Shown: positions 34,663-41,665 of the stretch, in pieces
Position numbering within the stretch: the first letter of the stretch is position 1
Layout of the letters: each line of letters begins with the position of its first letter
Assembly: GCF_001586165.1 (NCBI RefSeq)
Contig: NZ_CP014608.1
Coordinates: 3,100,001-3,164,000, forward strand
Length of the DNA: 64,000 bases
Direction of reading: 5' to 3'
Origin: Obesumbacterium proteus
Lineage (GTDB): Bacteria > Pseudomonadota > Gammaproteobacteria > Enterobacterales > Enterobacteriaceae
Notes under the pieces: generated by a model
The model's database searches: none
What the model was told of the DNA's origin: nothing
What the model saw: the letters and a program-made list of their open reading frames with translations, nothing else
Made by a program: the position numbers and the translations under genes

Positions 34663-34730
34663 GGGGGCTACCGTAGGGTGGGGCGGTCCGGCAGCTAAAG
34701 CTGCTACGACCCCATCCCTACGGTTCCCCC
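34663..34730. repeat. Long imperfect palindrome, REP/MITE-like
   Basis: Two arms of about 30 bases fold into a hairpin. The outer stem is GGGGG/CCCCC, then ACCGTAGGG/CCCTACGGT, then TGGGG/CCCCA, with small bulges, and the inner stem is GCAGCT/AGCTGC around an AA tip. It lies between convergent aphA and a DUF2164 gene. Size and GC-rich palindromic form suggest an interspersed repeat (REP-like) or miniature element. It may also terminate transcription, though no T-run is present. Only one copy was seen in this window. Confidence 0.65.
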
Positions 34731-34780
34731 TAATATCGGGCGTTAGAGTTCGCTATGAGTGCATGTATGGAGGTATGTTT

Positions 34781-35026
34781 TTAATCGACAGGCTTTTGCA
34801 GCCAAGTCAGGGTATCGACCAGATCTTCCGTTTTTTCTTCTACAACGCGCAGTGCGTCAGCCATCCCTTGGTTATAAAAATGTGCGCCGAGCTCTTTGGC
34901 AAAGAAATCCAGCAAGAACTCAGCATCAAAATCACCAACCTCAACGTCTAATTCAGCCTGTAGATATTTTTGTAATTTGTGGACCATCTGCGAGGTCTGT
35001 TCACGGCTGAAGGTGATGTCACTCAT
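34781..35026 (-). CDS. DUF2164 family protein
   Basis: An 81-residue DUF2164 protein of unknown function, characterised by the central block ELDVEVGDFDAEFLLDFF followed by LGAHFYNQGMADAL. It starts with an ATGA overlap at the stop of the DeoR-family gene, so it is translationally coupled to it. The role is unknown; coupling to a sugar regulator may be incidental. Confidence 0.85.
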   Translation of the reverse strand: MSDITFSREQTSQMVHKLQKYLQAELDVEVGDFDAEFLLDFFAKELGAHFYNQGMADALRVVEEKTEDLVDTLTWLQKPVD

Positions 35027-35784
35027 AGCGTTCCCTGCTCTTCATACACGATATCCAGTTGAATATTCATCTTTTTGAGATGGTTTCTGTATTCGTCGCT
35101 TAAACGGTAGTCTGTGATGACTCGATTAATTGCGTGAGTGGGCTGCAATGGGTTGGGATTAATTTGGCCGAACTTTGATGAATCTGTCAGCACAATGTTT
35201 TCCACGCCTTTGGCTAATACTGTGTTAGCAATATCGGCACGCATCATATCGCGACCAGTAAAGCCGGTTTCTGGATGAAAACCATCAATGCCGAGGAAGG
35301 CTTTGTTGAAATAAACCTGCTGGATGCACTGACGGGTTAATGGGCCAACCATCGTTTCACTGCGTTTTTGGTAGAGTCCACCCATCAAAATGACGTCACA
35401 ATCTGTTTCTTTCAGTAGGTGCGCAATGTAGGTGCTTACGGTGACCAGCGTAACGCGTTTACGTTCAGCCAAATAACGAGCGAGAAGGGCATTGGTACTG
35501 CCGTTTTCAATAAAAATCGTTTCGCCATCGTTAACCAAAGATGCGGCATAGGCCGCCAATTTTTGTTTTAACGTGAAATTAATCATCATTCGAGCATCTA
35601 CATCGTCGCTCTCTAGCGCCACGGCGTATCCATGGATGCGCTTTAGATAGTTACGTTTTTCCAAGAGATTTAGATCCTGACGGATCGTCACCTCTGAGAC
35701 ACCGGTATTACGCGCTAGATCGGCCACGCTAACGCGGCGTATATCGTTGACATATTGGAGAATAGCTTGCTGTCTTGAATTCAT
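35023..35784 (-). CDS. DeoR-family transcriptional regulator
   Basis: A 253-residue DeoR/GlpR-type repressor. The N-terminal helix-turn-helix (about residues 1-57) reads RQQAILQYVNDIRRVSVADLA then GVSEVTIRQDLNLLE. The C-terminal sugar-phosphate-sensor domain has FIENGSTNALLARYLA and LGIDGFHPETGFTG. It lies 72 bases downstream of ybiW in the same direction and ahead of DUF2164. The natural candidate target is the ybiY-ybiW/fsaA region, responding to a phosphorylated sugar; this is inferred from position only. Confidence 0.87.
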   Translation of the reverse strand: MNSRQQAILQYVNDIRRVSVADLARNTGVSEVTIRQDLNLLEKRNYLKRIHGYAVALESDDVDARMMINFTLKQKLAAYAASLVNDGETIFIENGSTNALLARYLAERKRVTLVTVSTYIAHLLKETDCDVILMGGLYQKRSETMVGPLTRQCIQQVYFNKAFLGIDGFHPETGFTGRDMMRADIANTVLAKGVENIVLTDSSKFGQINPNPLQPTHAINRVITDYRLSDEYRNHLKKMNIQLDIVYEEQGTL

Positions 35785-35810
35785 GAGTTCCTTGGCTTAA
35801 CGAGCTAATA

Positions 35811-35834
35811 TATCGGTGGCCGAAACCACCGATA
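35811..35834 (-). other. Intercistronic hairpin between ybiW and deoR-type gene
   Basis: A perfect 9-bp stem TATCGGTGG / CCACCGATA with a 6-base loop. Without a T-run it may attenuate or stabilise the mRNA rather than terminate fully. Confidence 0.5.
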
Positions 35835-35856
35835 GCTTTGTGCTTAATCGCCTACA

Positions 35857-38289
35857 TCAAAGCGTATGTTCGGTACGCGCGATAATATCATCCTGAGCGT
35901 CAGGAGATAAGGCTGTAAAGAACGCTGAGTAGCCCGCCACGCGCACCACAAGATCGCGATATCGCTCTGGATGGGCTTTGGCTTCCAGCAGTGTTTCGCG
36001 TGAAACGATGTTGTACTGCACGTGCCAGCCTTTATGCACTTCAAAGAAAGTGCGTAGCATCAGCATCAGTTTTTCTCGATCGCGCGTATTTTCCAGCGTG
36101 GCCGGATTGAGTTTCTGATTCAGCAATACGCCACCTAGAATTGCGGCGGTGGGGAGTTTGCCTAAAGAGTTAAATACCGCCGTGGGCCCAAGATGATCGG
36201 TTCCCGATGCCGGGCTTGCGCCTTCCGCCAGCGGCGTTTTGGCTTTGCGTCCATCCGGCGTAGCCTGCGTGGCTGCACCAAAAGGCACGTTGGCCGAAAT
36301 GGACGAGGTTCCCGCATAATAGGTGCCGCCGATCGGACCACGACCAAAACGCGTATTATGGTACTGTTTCAGTTCATCAATATAGGTCTGATAGGCACGA
36401 ACCAGCAAGTTATCTACGTCATCTTCATCGTTGCCATATTTCGGCGCATTGTTCATCAGCCGCTGGCGTAACAGTTCGCCGTCTAAACCATCAAAGTCAT
36501 TTTCCAGCGCTGCGGCAAGCTGTTGCTGGCCGATAACACCTTGCTCGAAGACCAACTTACGCACTGCGGCTAAGCTGTTACCGAGGTTGGCGATACCGAC
36601 CTGTAGGCCAGAAACCCAGTCATATTTGGCGCCGCCTTGTTTCACGCTTTTGCCTCTTTCGATGCAATCATCAACCAGCGCAGAGCAGATAATGTCATGG
36701 GCGTTTTCTTCAAGCACGGTATCTACAACGCATTCAATTTCAATTGATTTACGGGTGTAGTAACGGATCTGCTCGTCCCACGCGTTCATAACCTGATCGA
36801 ACGTTTCAAAGTTACCTTTAGATAAGGCTAACTCTTGCGGTAGAAATATCTTTTGGCTGGTGGCATCGCGGCCTTGTTCTAATGCCGCGAGCATCACTCG
36901 GGCAAAGTTGATGAAGCTCATACCGGTGCAGCGATATCCCCATTTTCCGCCAACGGCGGTTTCGATACAGCCAATAGCGGCATAATCGTAGGCATCCTGC
37001 GGCTCAACGCCCAGTTTGATAAATTCAGGGATCACAATTTCATCGTTATTAAATGCTGGCATACCAAAGCCACAACGAATGACCTGTACGCAGGCGTCCA
37101 GGAAATCATTGCTTATTCCTGCATGGTAGCGAACGCTGAGGTTCGGCTGCGTGGAGCGTAAACGTCCGCAGGATTCTAAAACGGTGTAGGACAAAGGATT
37201 GACGGCATCCTGTGGCTGACCGTTTACCAGCTTTTGGCCGCCGATGGTGACGTTTTGGTAGAGCGGACTACCGGCAGAGGCTTTGGAGTGTGAGCCTGAG
37301 CGAATTTTATTCACTTCCAACAATTTCAGCCAGCAGCCGTGCAATAACTCAATGGCAAATTCGCGGCTGATGTTTTGTTGCAGCTCCACGTCGCGGCGAT
37401 ACCATGGATAAAGGTATTGATCGAGACGACCAAATGAAACCGAATGTCCGTTGGATTCGATCTGTAACACTAGTTGCATGAAGTAGCAGAACTGTAGCGC
37501 TTGCCAGAAGGTTTGCGGTGGCTGATGTGCTATTAGCTCGCAGTTTTCAGCAATATGGCGCAGTTCAGCCTGACGCTCAGGTCGATTCTCTTGCTCTGCC
37601 ATACTTTTCGCCAGCTCGGCGTAACGTAAAATATGATCGCTAAGGGCGCTTAGGGCGATATCAATCGACTTTAGAAACTGCTCCTTGTGCAAATCTTCCC
37701 AGTCGGTGAGCTGCAAACGGCTGCGGCGTTCGTCGACTTTATCACGCAGCCCGTCGAGTCCTTTTTCCAGCAGCAGAGGGAAATTGACTGCCAGATGGGC
37801 ATCACCGGAGGTCATGTTGCCTTCTGCTTTAATGATACCGGTTGATAGCAGGGCTTTTTGTTCGTCGGTAAACATGCCGTAGCAGCGGTCTTGAACGGTT
37901 TGCCCTCGCCACCACGGGCAGATTTTATGTAATACCGCCTTATTCTCTTCTGAGACGGAGAATCCAGCGCCGGGGCGATCTGCTAACTCGTCAATTTCCT
38001 GCTCAATCCAACTGACCGTATATTCAGGAAATATTGGCGCGGCGCGTACTTCACTGGCCTGATTACCGATGATCAGCTCATCATGTTTAATCCAGATGGT
38101 GCGTTGCTGGAGATGATGGGCTAACGCCAGCGCCCTACGCACGGGCAGAGGCTTATCCTGATGCTGCTGGTACATGTCGGTGTAATGCTGTGCGCGTTCA
38201 GTACATACCGGTGGCTTAACGATGTGGATCAGCGCCTCTTTGTGTGCGCGAATACGTGGCGACAGCGAAGTTAGATCGAGTTGGGTCAT
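35857..38289 (-). CDS. ybiW: Glycyl radical enzyme YbiW (PflF family)
   Basis: Oxygen-sensitive glycyl radical enzyme of 810 residues, the same length as E. coli YbiW. The thiyl-radical cysteine is in GCIETA (Cys441, Glu443), and the radical glycine is in RVAGYSAFF (Gly786). The GC(I)E pattern groups it with dehydratase/lyase-type enzymes rather than pyruvate formate-lyase. I recall recent work assigning YbiW-type enzymes to conversion of 1,5-anhydroglucitol 6-phosphate to 1-deoxyfructose 6-phosphate, which FSA aldolase then splits; the fsaA neighbour agrees. ATG 38289 (MTQLDLTS) follows GAGG, four bases after ybiY's stop. Confidence 0.92.
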   Translation of the reverse strand: MTQLDLTSLSPRIRAHKEALIHIVKPPVCTERAQHYTDMYQQHQDKPLPVRRALALAHHLQQRTIWIKHDELIIGNQASEVRAAPIFPEYTVSWIEQEIDELADRPGAGFSVSEENKAVLHKICPWWRGQTVQDRCYGMFTDEQKALLSTGIIKAEGNMTSGDAHLAVNFPLLLEKGLDGLRDKVDERRSRLQLTDWEDLHKEQFLKSIDIALSALSDHILRYAELAKSMAEQENRPERQAELRHIAENCELIAHQPPQTFWQALQFCYFMQLVLQIESNGHSVSFGRLDQYLYPWYRRDVELQQNISREFAIELLHGCWLKLLEVNKIRSGSHSKASAGSPLYQNVTIGGQKLVNGQPQDAVNPLSYTVLESCGRLRSTQPNLSVRYHAGISNDFLDACVQVIRCGFGMPAFNNDEIVIPEFIKLGVEPQDAYDYAAIGCIETAVGGKWGYRCTGMSFINFARVMLAALEQGRDATSQKIFLPQELALSKGNFETFDQVMNAWDEQIRYYTRKSIEIECVVDTVLEENAHDIICSALVDDCIERGKSVKQGGAKYDWVSGLQVGIANLGNSLAAVRKLVFEQGVIGQQQLAAALENDFDGLDGELLRQRLMNNAPKYGNDEDDVDNLLVRAYQTYIDELKQYHNTRFGRGPIGGTYYAGTSSISANVPFGAATQATPDGRKAKTPLAEGASPASGTDHLGPTAVFNSLGKLPTAAILGGVLLNQKLNPATLENTRDREKLMLMLRTFFEVHKGWHVQYNIVSRETLLEAKAHPERYRDLVVRVAGYSAFFTALSPDAQDDIIARTEHTL

Positions 38290-38293
38290 GGCA

Positions 38294-39193
38294 TTATCCT
38301 CGTAGCAGAGCGGTAAGGCCTTTGCCGCGGGCATATTGCTGCGCAAAGTCCAGTAACTCTGGGTTATCCAATGGTTTATCCGCCGCTAAATAAGGCATAT
38401 CCAGTAGGCGGTATTTATTGATGCCGAGCGTGTGGTAGGGCAGAAAATGAATTTCTTTGGCACCGAGATCGTCGGCGGCAAAATCGGTGATTGTGCGAAT
38501 AGACATTTCATCGGCGTTAAAATCGGGAATGAGGGGAACACGGATCGTCATATTGACGCCGTGCGCGGCGAGGCGACGGAAATTGTCCATCACGCGCTTG
38601 GCAGAACCATCAGTCCACTGTTTAAAGGAGTTGGCGTTAACGTGTTTTAAGTCGGCTAGCAAGAGATCTAGAAACTCAAGGCTTGGCTCGATGTTATGCC
38701 AAGGCACATGCAGACAAGATTCAACGGCAGTGTGAATTTGGTGGTGATGGCTACGCTGCAACAATTCGGCACAAGCTTCGGGCTGCATGAACGGCTCCCC
38801 GCCTGAAAGGGTGATCCCGCCGCCGGTGCGCTGATAAAAAGGCAAATCGCGCAGCACTGTGCCCATCACCTCATCCAGATCCAGCGCCGAACCGCACACG
38901 GACAGCGCCCCCGTTGGGCAACATGTTTCCAGACGATCTAAATCGCGCTCAGAGATCGCATGACGATCGATCGTTATGCGGCTATTCACTCGCTGAATGG
39001 CGTGCGGCACGCACTGTTCGCAGAGTTGGCACCCATCCAAGCATAATCTTGCGTCATACAGCACTTCACGGGCGCGTGAACGGCTTTCCGGGTTTTGGCA
39101 CCAACGACACGCTAAAGAGCACCCTTTCAGAAACACCACGGTGCGGATCCCGGGGCCATCATGAGTCGAATAGCGCTGCAAATTAAATAGCAT
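38294..39193 (-). CDS. ybiY: Glycyl-radical enzyme activating enzyme YbiY
   Basis: Radical SAM activase of 299 residues that installs the glycyl radical on YbiW. The SAM-cluster motif CSLACRWC is near residues 25-32, followed by additional ferredoxin-like cysteines (CLDGCQLCEQC, CCPTGAL). The glycine-rich GGGITLSGGEP motif is near residue 119. It is the first gene of the ybiY-ybiW unit and is divergent from fsaA. The shared 158-base upstream region has an FNR-type box, in keeping with anaerobic use. Confidence 0.93.
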   Translation of the reverse strand: MLFNLQRYSTHDGPGIRTVVFLKGCSLACRWCQNPESRSRAREVLYDARLCLDGCQLCEQCVPHAIQRVNSRITIDRHAISERDLDRLETCCPTGALSVCGSALDLDEVMGTVLRDLPFYQRTGGGITLSGGEPFMQPEACAELLQRSHHHQIHTAVESCLHVPWHNIEPSLEFLDLLLADLKHVNANSFKQWTDGSAKRVMDNFRRLAAHGVNMTIRVPLIPDFNADEMSIRTITDFAADDLGAKEIHFLPYHTLGINKYRLLDMPYLAADKPLDNPELLDFAQQYARGKGLTALLRG

Positions 39194-39266
39194 ACGGACT
39201 CCGAAGGTATAATTTGTGTTCGTTTTCTTCTAATGAAGATTAATGCACTTTCGAATGAAAGTTGAA

Positions 39267-39280
39267 TTGACATTGATCAA
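39267..39280. promoter_or_regulatory. FNR box between ybiY and fsaA
   Basis: TTGACATTGATCAA matches the FNR consensus TTGAT-N4-ATCAA at nine of ten positions. It lies between divergent ybiY (start 39193) and fsaA (start 39352). A small inverted repeat ACTTTC/GAAAGT (39247-39262) next to it could be an operator for the DeoR-type regulator. Confidence 0.75.
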
Positions 39281-39351
39281 CTGCTACTGCGTTTAATGCT
39301 TTATAGTGAACGCAATCAGACGTTGAGCACATTTTCGATAGGGGGAAGTGA

Positions 39352-40017
39352 ATGGAACTGTATCTGGATACGGCCGATGTCATTGCGGTGAAAAGATTGG
39401 CGCGTGTTTTACCCTTGCAAGGGGTGACAACCAACCCGAGTATTATTGCCAAAGAGGGTAAATCTGTTTGGGAAGTGTTACCGGCTTTGCGGGATGCGCT
39501 GGGCGGTTCGGGTAAACTTTTTGCGCAGGTGATGGCTAACGATTCGGAACGCATGGTGACGGAAGCCGTTATGCTGACCGAGCGAATTTCTGGCGTGATC
39601 GTGAAAATCCCGACCACGGCAGAGGGGCTAGCAGCCATCAAACAGCTGAATACAATGAATATCGCCACGCTTGGTACCGCGGTATATGGTGCAGGCCAAG
39701 GTTTGCTGGCGGCTATGGCCGGTGCTGCCTACGTTGCTCCTTACGTTAATCGGGTCGATGCGCAGGGCGGTGATGGTATTGGCATGGTGCGCGATTTACA
39801 CCAATTGCTGAAGATGCATGCGCCAAACTCCCGCGTGCTGGCGGCGAGCTTTAAAACGCCGCGTCAGGCGCTGGACTGCATGCTGGCCGGTTGTGAAGCG
39901 ATCACGTTGCCGGTGGATATTGCGGAACAAATGTTGCTAAGCCCAGCGGTGCAGTCTGCGGTTGAGAAATTTGAGCAAGATTGGCAAGGTGCGTTTGGTA
40001 CCAATCTGTTGGGATAA
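39352..40017 (+). CDS. fsaA: Fructose-6-phosphate aldolase
   Basis: Class I aldolase of the transaldolase family, 221 residues (E. coli FsaA 220). It reversibly splits fructose 6-phosphate-type substrates into dihydroxyacetone (or hydroxyacetone for 1-deoxy substrates) and glyceraldehyde 3-phosphate. The Schiff-base lysine is in VIVKIPTTAEGL near residue 85. The start MELYLDTADV and TTNPSIIAKEG are typical. Paralogue FsaB is similar, but the ybiWY context matches fsaA in E. coli. A terminator follows. Confidence 0.93.
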   Translation: MELYLDTADVIAVKRLARVLPLQGVTTNPSIIAKEGKSVWEVLPALRDALGGSGKLFAQVMANDSERMVTEAVMLTERISGVIVKIPTTAEGLAAIKQLNTMNIATLGTAVYGAGQGLLAAMAGAAYVAPYVNRVDAQGGDGIGMVRDLHQLLKMHAPNSRVLAASFKTPRQALDCMLAGCEAITLPVDIAEQMLLSPAVQSAVEKFEQDWQGAFGTNLLG

Positions 40018-40035
40018 TGTGTGTTGTCTACAAAG

Positions 40036-40062
40036 AACGGCGTCTACGGATGCCGTTTTTTT
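40036..40062 (+). terminator. Terminator after fsaA
   Basis: Stem AACGGC / GCCGTT around a 10-base loop, followed by seven Ts. Confidence 0.82.
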
Positions 40063-40130
40063 ATGTCTATCGTTTGGCTCATCGAGAATAATGTGATTTT
40101 GATCTTAATTTAAAACTAAAGACCGTTAAA

Positions 40131-40149
40131 AATAAAACAGCGTTTTATT
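40131..40149 (+). promoter_or_regulatory. KdgR box upstream of kdgT
   Basis: AATAAAACAGCGTTTTATT fits the published KdgR consensus AATRAAAYRNYRTTTYATT at every position, 131 bases before the kdgT start. A CRP-like TGTGA-N6-TCTTA (40092-40107) sits upstream. kdgR is not in the window. Confidence 0.88.
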
Positions 40150-40280
40150 TGTAGGTTTTCGATCACATTTATCATCCCCATAAATGCGTATTGTCCTGCC
40201 CACGACGTTATTGGCTGATGTCATCCAACGCTGCTGTTTGGAGGTCAGTCTTTCTTATTTAATGACAGGGTGGGGTTCAC

Positions 40281-41264
40281 ATGCATATCAAACGCGCGAT
40301 AGAAAAAGTACCTGGCGGTATGATGCTGGTTCCGCTATTTATTGGGGCGATTTGCCATACTTTTGCGCCCGATGCGGGCAAGTATTTTGGCTCGTTCACC
40401 AATGGCCTAGTGACAGGAACCGTGCCTATTCTGGCCGTGTGGTTTTTCTGCATGGGAGCCTCTATCAAGCTCAGCGCAACGGGCACCGTTCTGCGTAAGT
40501 CCGGCACGTTGGTGGTGACTAAGATTGCGGTTGCATGGGTGGTTGCTGCGATTGCTTCACGTGTTTTACCGGAGAACGGCGTCGAAATTGGTTTCTTTGC
40601 TGGCTTATCCACGCTGGCGCTGGTCGCCGCCATGGATATGACGAACGGCGGGTTATACGCATCGATCATGCAGCAATATGGTACCAAAGAAGAGTCAGGG
40701 GCTTTTGTCTTAATGTCTCTGGAGTCTGGGCCGTTGATGACGATGGTGATTTTGGGTACCGCAGGTATCGCGTCGTTTGAGCCTCACGTTTTCGTAGGTG
40801 CGGTCTTACCCTTCCTGATTGGCTTTGGCTTGGGGAATCTTGACCCAGAACTGCGTGACTTCTTCAGTAAAGCGGTTCAAACGCTGATTCCGTTCTTCGC
40901 TTTTGCACTGGGCAACACCATTGATTTAGGCGTGATTGCACAAACGGGATTACTGGGCATTCTGCTCGGCGTGGCCGTCATTATCATCACCGGTATACCG
41001 CTTATCTTTGCCGATAAATTAATCGGAGGCGGTGATGGTACGGCCGGTGTTGCTGCGTCCAGTTCGGCAGGCGCGGCGGTAGCAACCCCAGTGCTTATTG
41101 CTGAGATGGTGCCTGCGTTCAAACCCATCGCCCCAGCGGCGACAGCTCTGGTGGCAACCTCGGTTATCGTTACCTCAATACTGGTTCCGATCCTGACGGC
41201 AATGTGGTCTAAACGAGCGAAAAGTCTGTTAGCAATGAAGAGCATACCTCTGGCGATAAAATAG
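40281..41264 (+). CDS. kdgT: 2-keto-3-deoxygluconate permease KdgT
   Basis: Inner membrane H+ symporter for 2-keto-3-deoxygluconate, 327 residues with about ten membrane segments. Conserved blocks include the N-terminal KVPGGMMLVPLFIGA, LAAMDMTNGGLYAS-type (here AAMDMTNGGLYASIM) and GTAGVAASSSAGAAVATP. A consensus KdgR box and CRP-like site upstream indicate induction by pectin/hexuronate breakdown products. The kinase and aldolase that would use the substrate are not in the window. Confidence 0.95.
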   Translation: MHIKRAIEKVPGGMMLVPLFIGAICHTFAPDAGKYFGSFTNGLVTGTVPILAVWFFCMGASIKLSATGTVLRKSGTLVVTKIAVAWVVAAIASRVLPENGVEIGFFAGLSTLALVAAMDMTNGGLYASIMQQYGTKEESGAFVLMSLESGPLMTMVILGTAGIASFEPHVFVGAVLPFLIGFGLGNLDPELRDFFSKAVQTLIPFFAFALGNTIDLGVIAQTGLLGILLGVAVIIITGIPLIFADKLIGGGDGTAGVAASSSAGAAVATPVLIAEMVPAFKPIAPAATALVATSVIVTSILVPILTAMWSKRAKSLLAMKSIPLAIK

Positions 41265-41280
41265 AATAAACCTCGATAAA

Positions 41281-41304
41281 AAAACCGGCCAACTGGCCGG
41301 TTTT
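41281..41304. terminator. Bidirectional terminator between kdgT and ybdD
   Basis: A perfect 10-bp stem AAAACCGGCC / GGCCGGTTTT with an AACT loop lies between convergent genes. Confidence 0.88.
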
Positions 41305-41326
41305 GACGTTTATAAGCGTGTAATCT

Positions 41327-41665
41327 TCAGCATGGGCATTTACCCAATTTTCCGCCCTTGCTCGGGAAACGCGCTTCTAAACAATAGCGATGAAATTCAC
41401 GCTCGGTCATGGGCGTATTTTCGGGATGATGCAGTTGCTGGTGGCGTACATAGTTCTGATAGTCCTGCACGCCAACCATCAACCGAAAGCTTTGTGCGGC
41501 TCTCCGATACATCAGTTTTACCCACTGCCACGTAGACGTCGGGTGTGATTCACCCAGCGACAGCGGCAAGCAGCGCAGGATAACCATGTTTGGCTGCGCC
41601 TGTCTTTTCCACGGCAAACCGGTTTTGATCATCATGCTCGCTTTGATATCACGTTCATCAGCCAT
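41327..41665 (-). CDS. ybdD: YbdD/YjiX family protein, N-terminally extended
   Basis: Small DUF466 protein that normally accompanies CstA/BtsT pyruvate/peptide transporters. The C-terminal 65 residues match YbdD (RLMVGVQDYQNYVRH, then TPMTEREFHRYCLEARF and a cysteine end GKCPC). ATG 41665 overlaps the cstA stop by eight bases and would give 112 residues, about 45 more than E. coli YbdD (65). An internal start nearer the core (MYRRAAQSF) is possible. Whether the extension is translated cannot be told from sequence alone. Confidence 0.72.
   Translation of the reverse strand: MADERDIKASMMIKTGLPWKRQAQPNMVILRCLPLSLGESHPTSTWQWVKLMYRRAAQSFRLMVGVQDYQNYVRHQQLHHPENTPMTEREFHRYCLEARFPSKGGKLGKCPC

Noticed and set aside
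38290..38346. Longer ybiW start inside ybiY
   Set aside because: ATG 38289 has a GAGG site and gives exactly the E. coli length of 810 residues.
40184..40498. 104-codon frame overlapping kdgT
   Set aside because: Out-of-frame shadow of kdgT; kdgT is clearly conserved.
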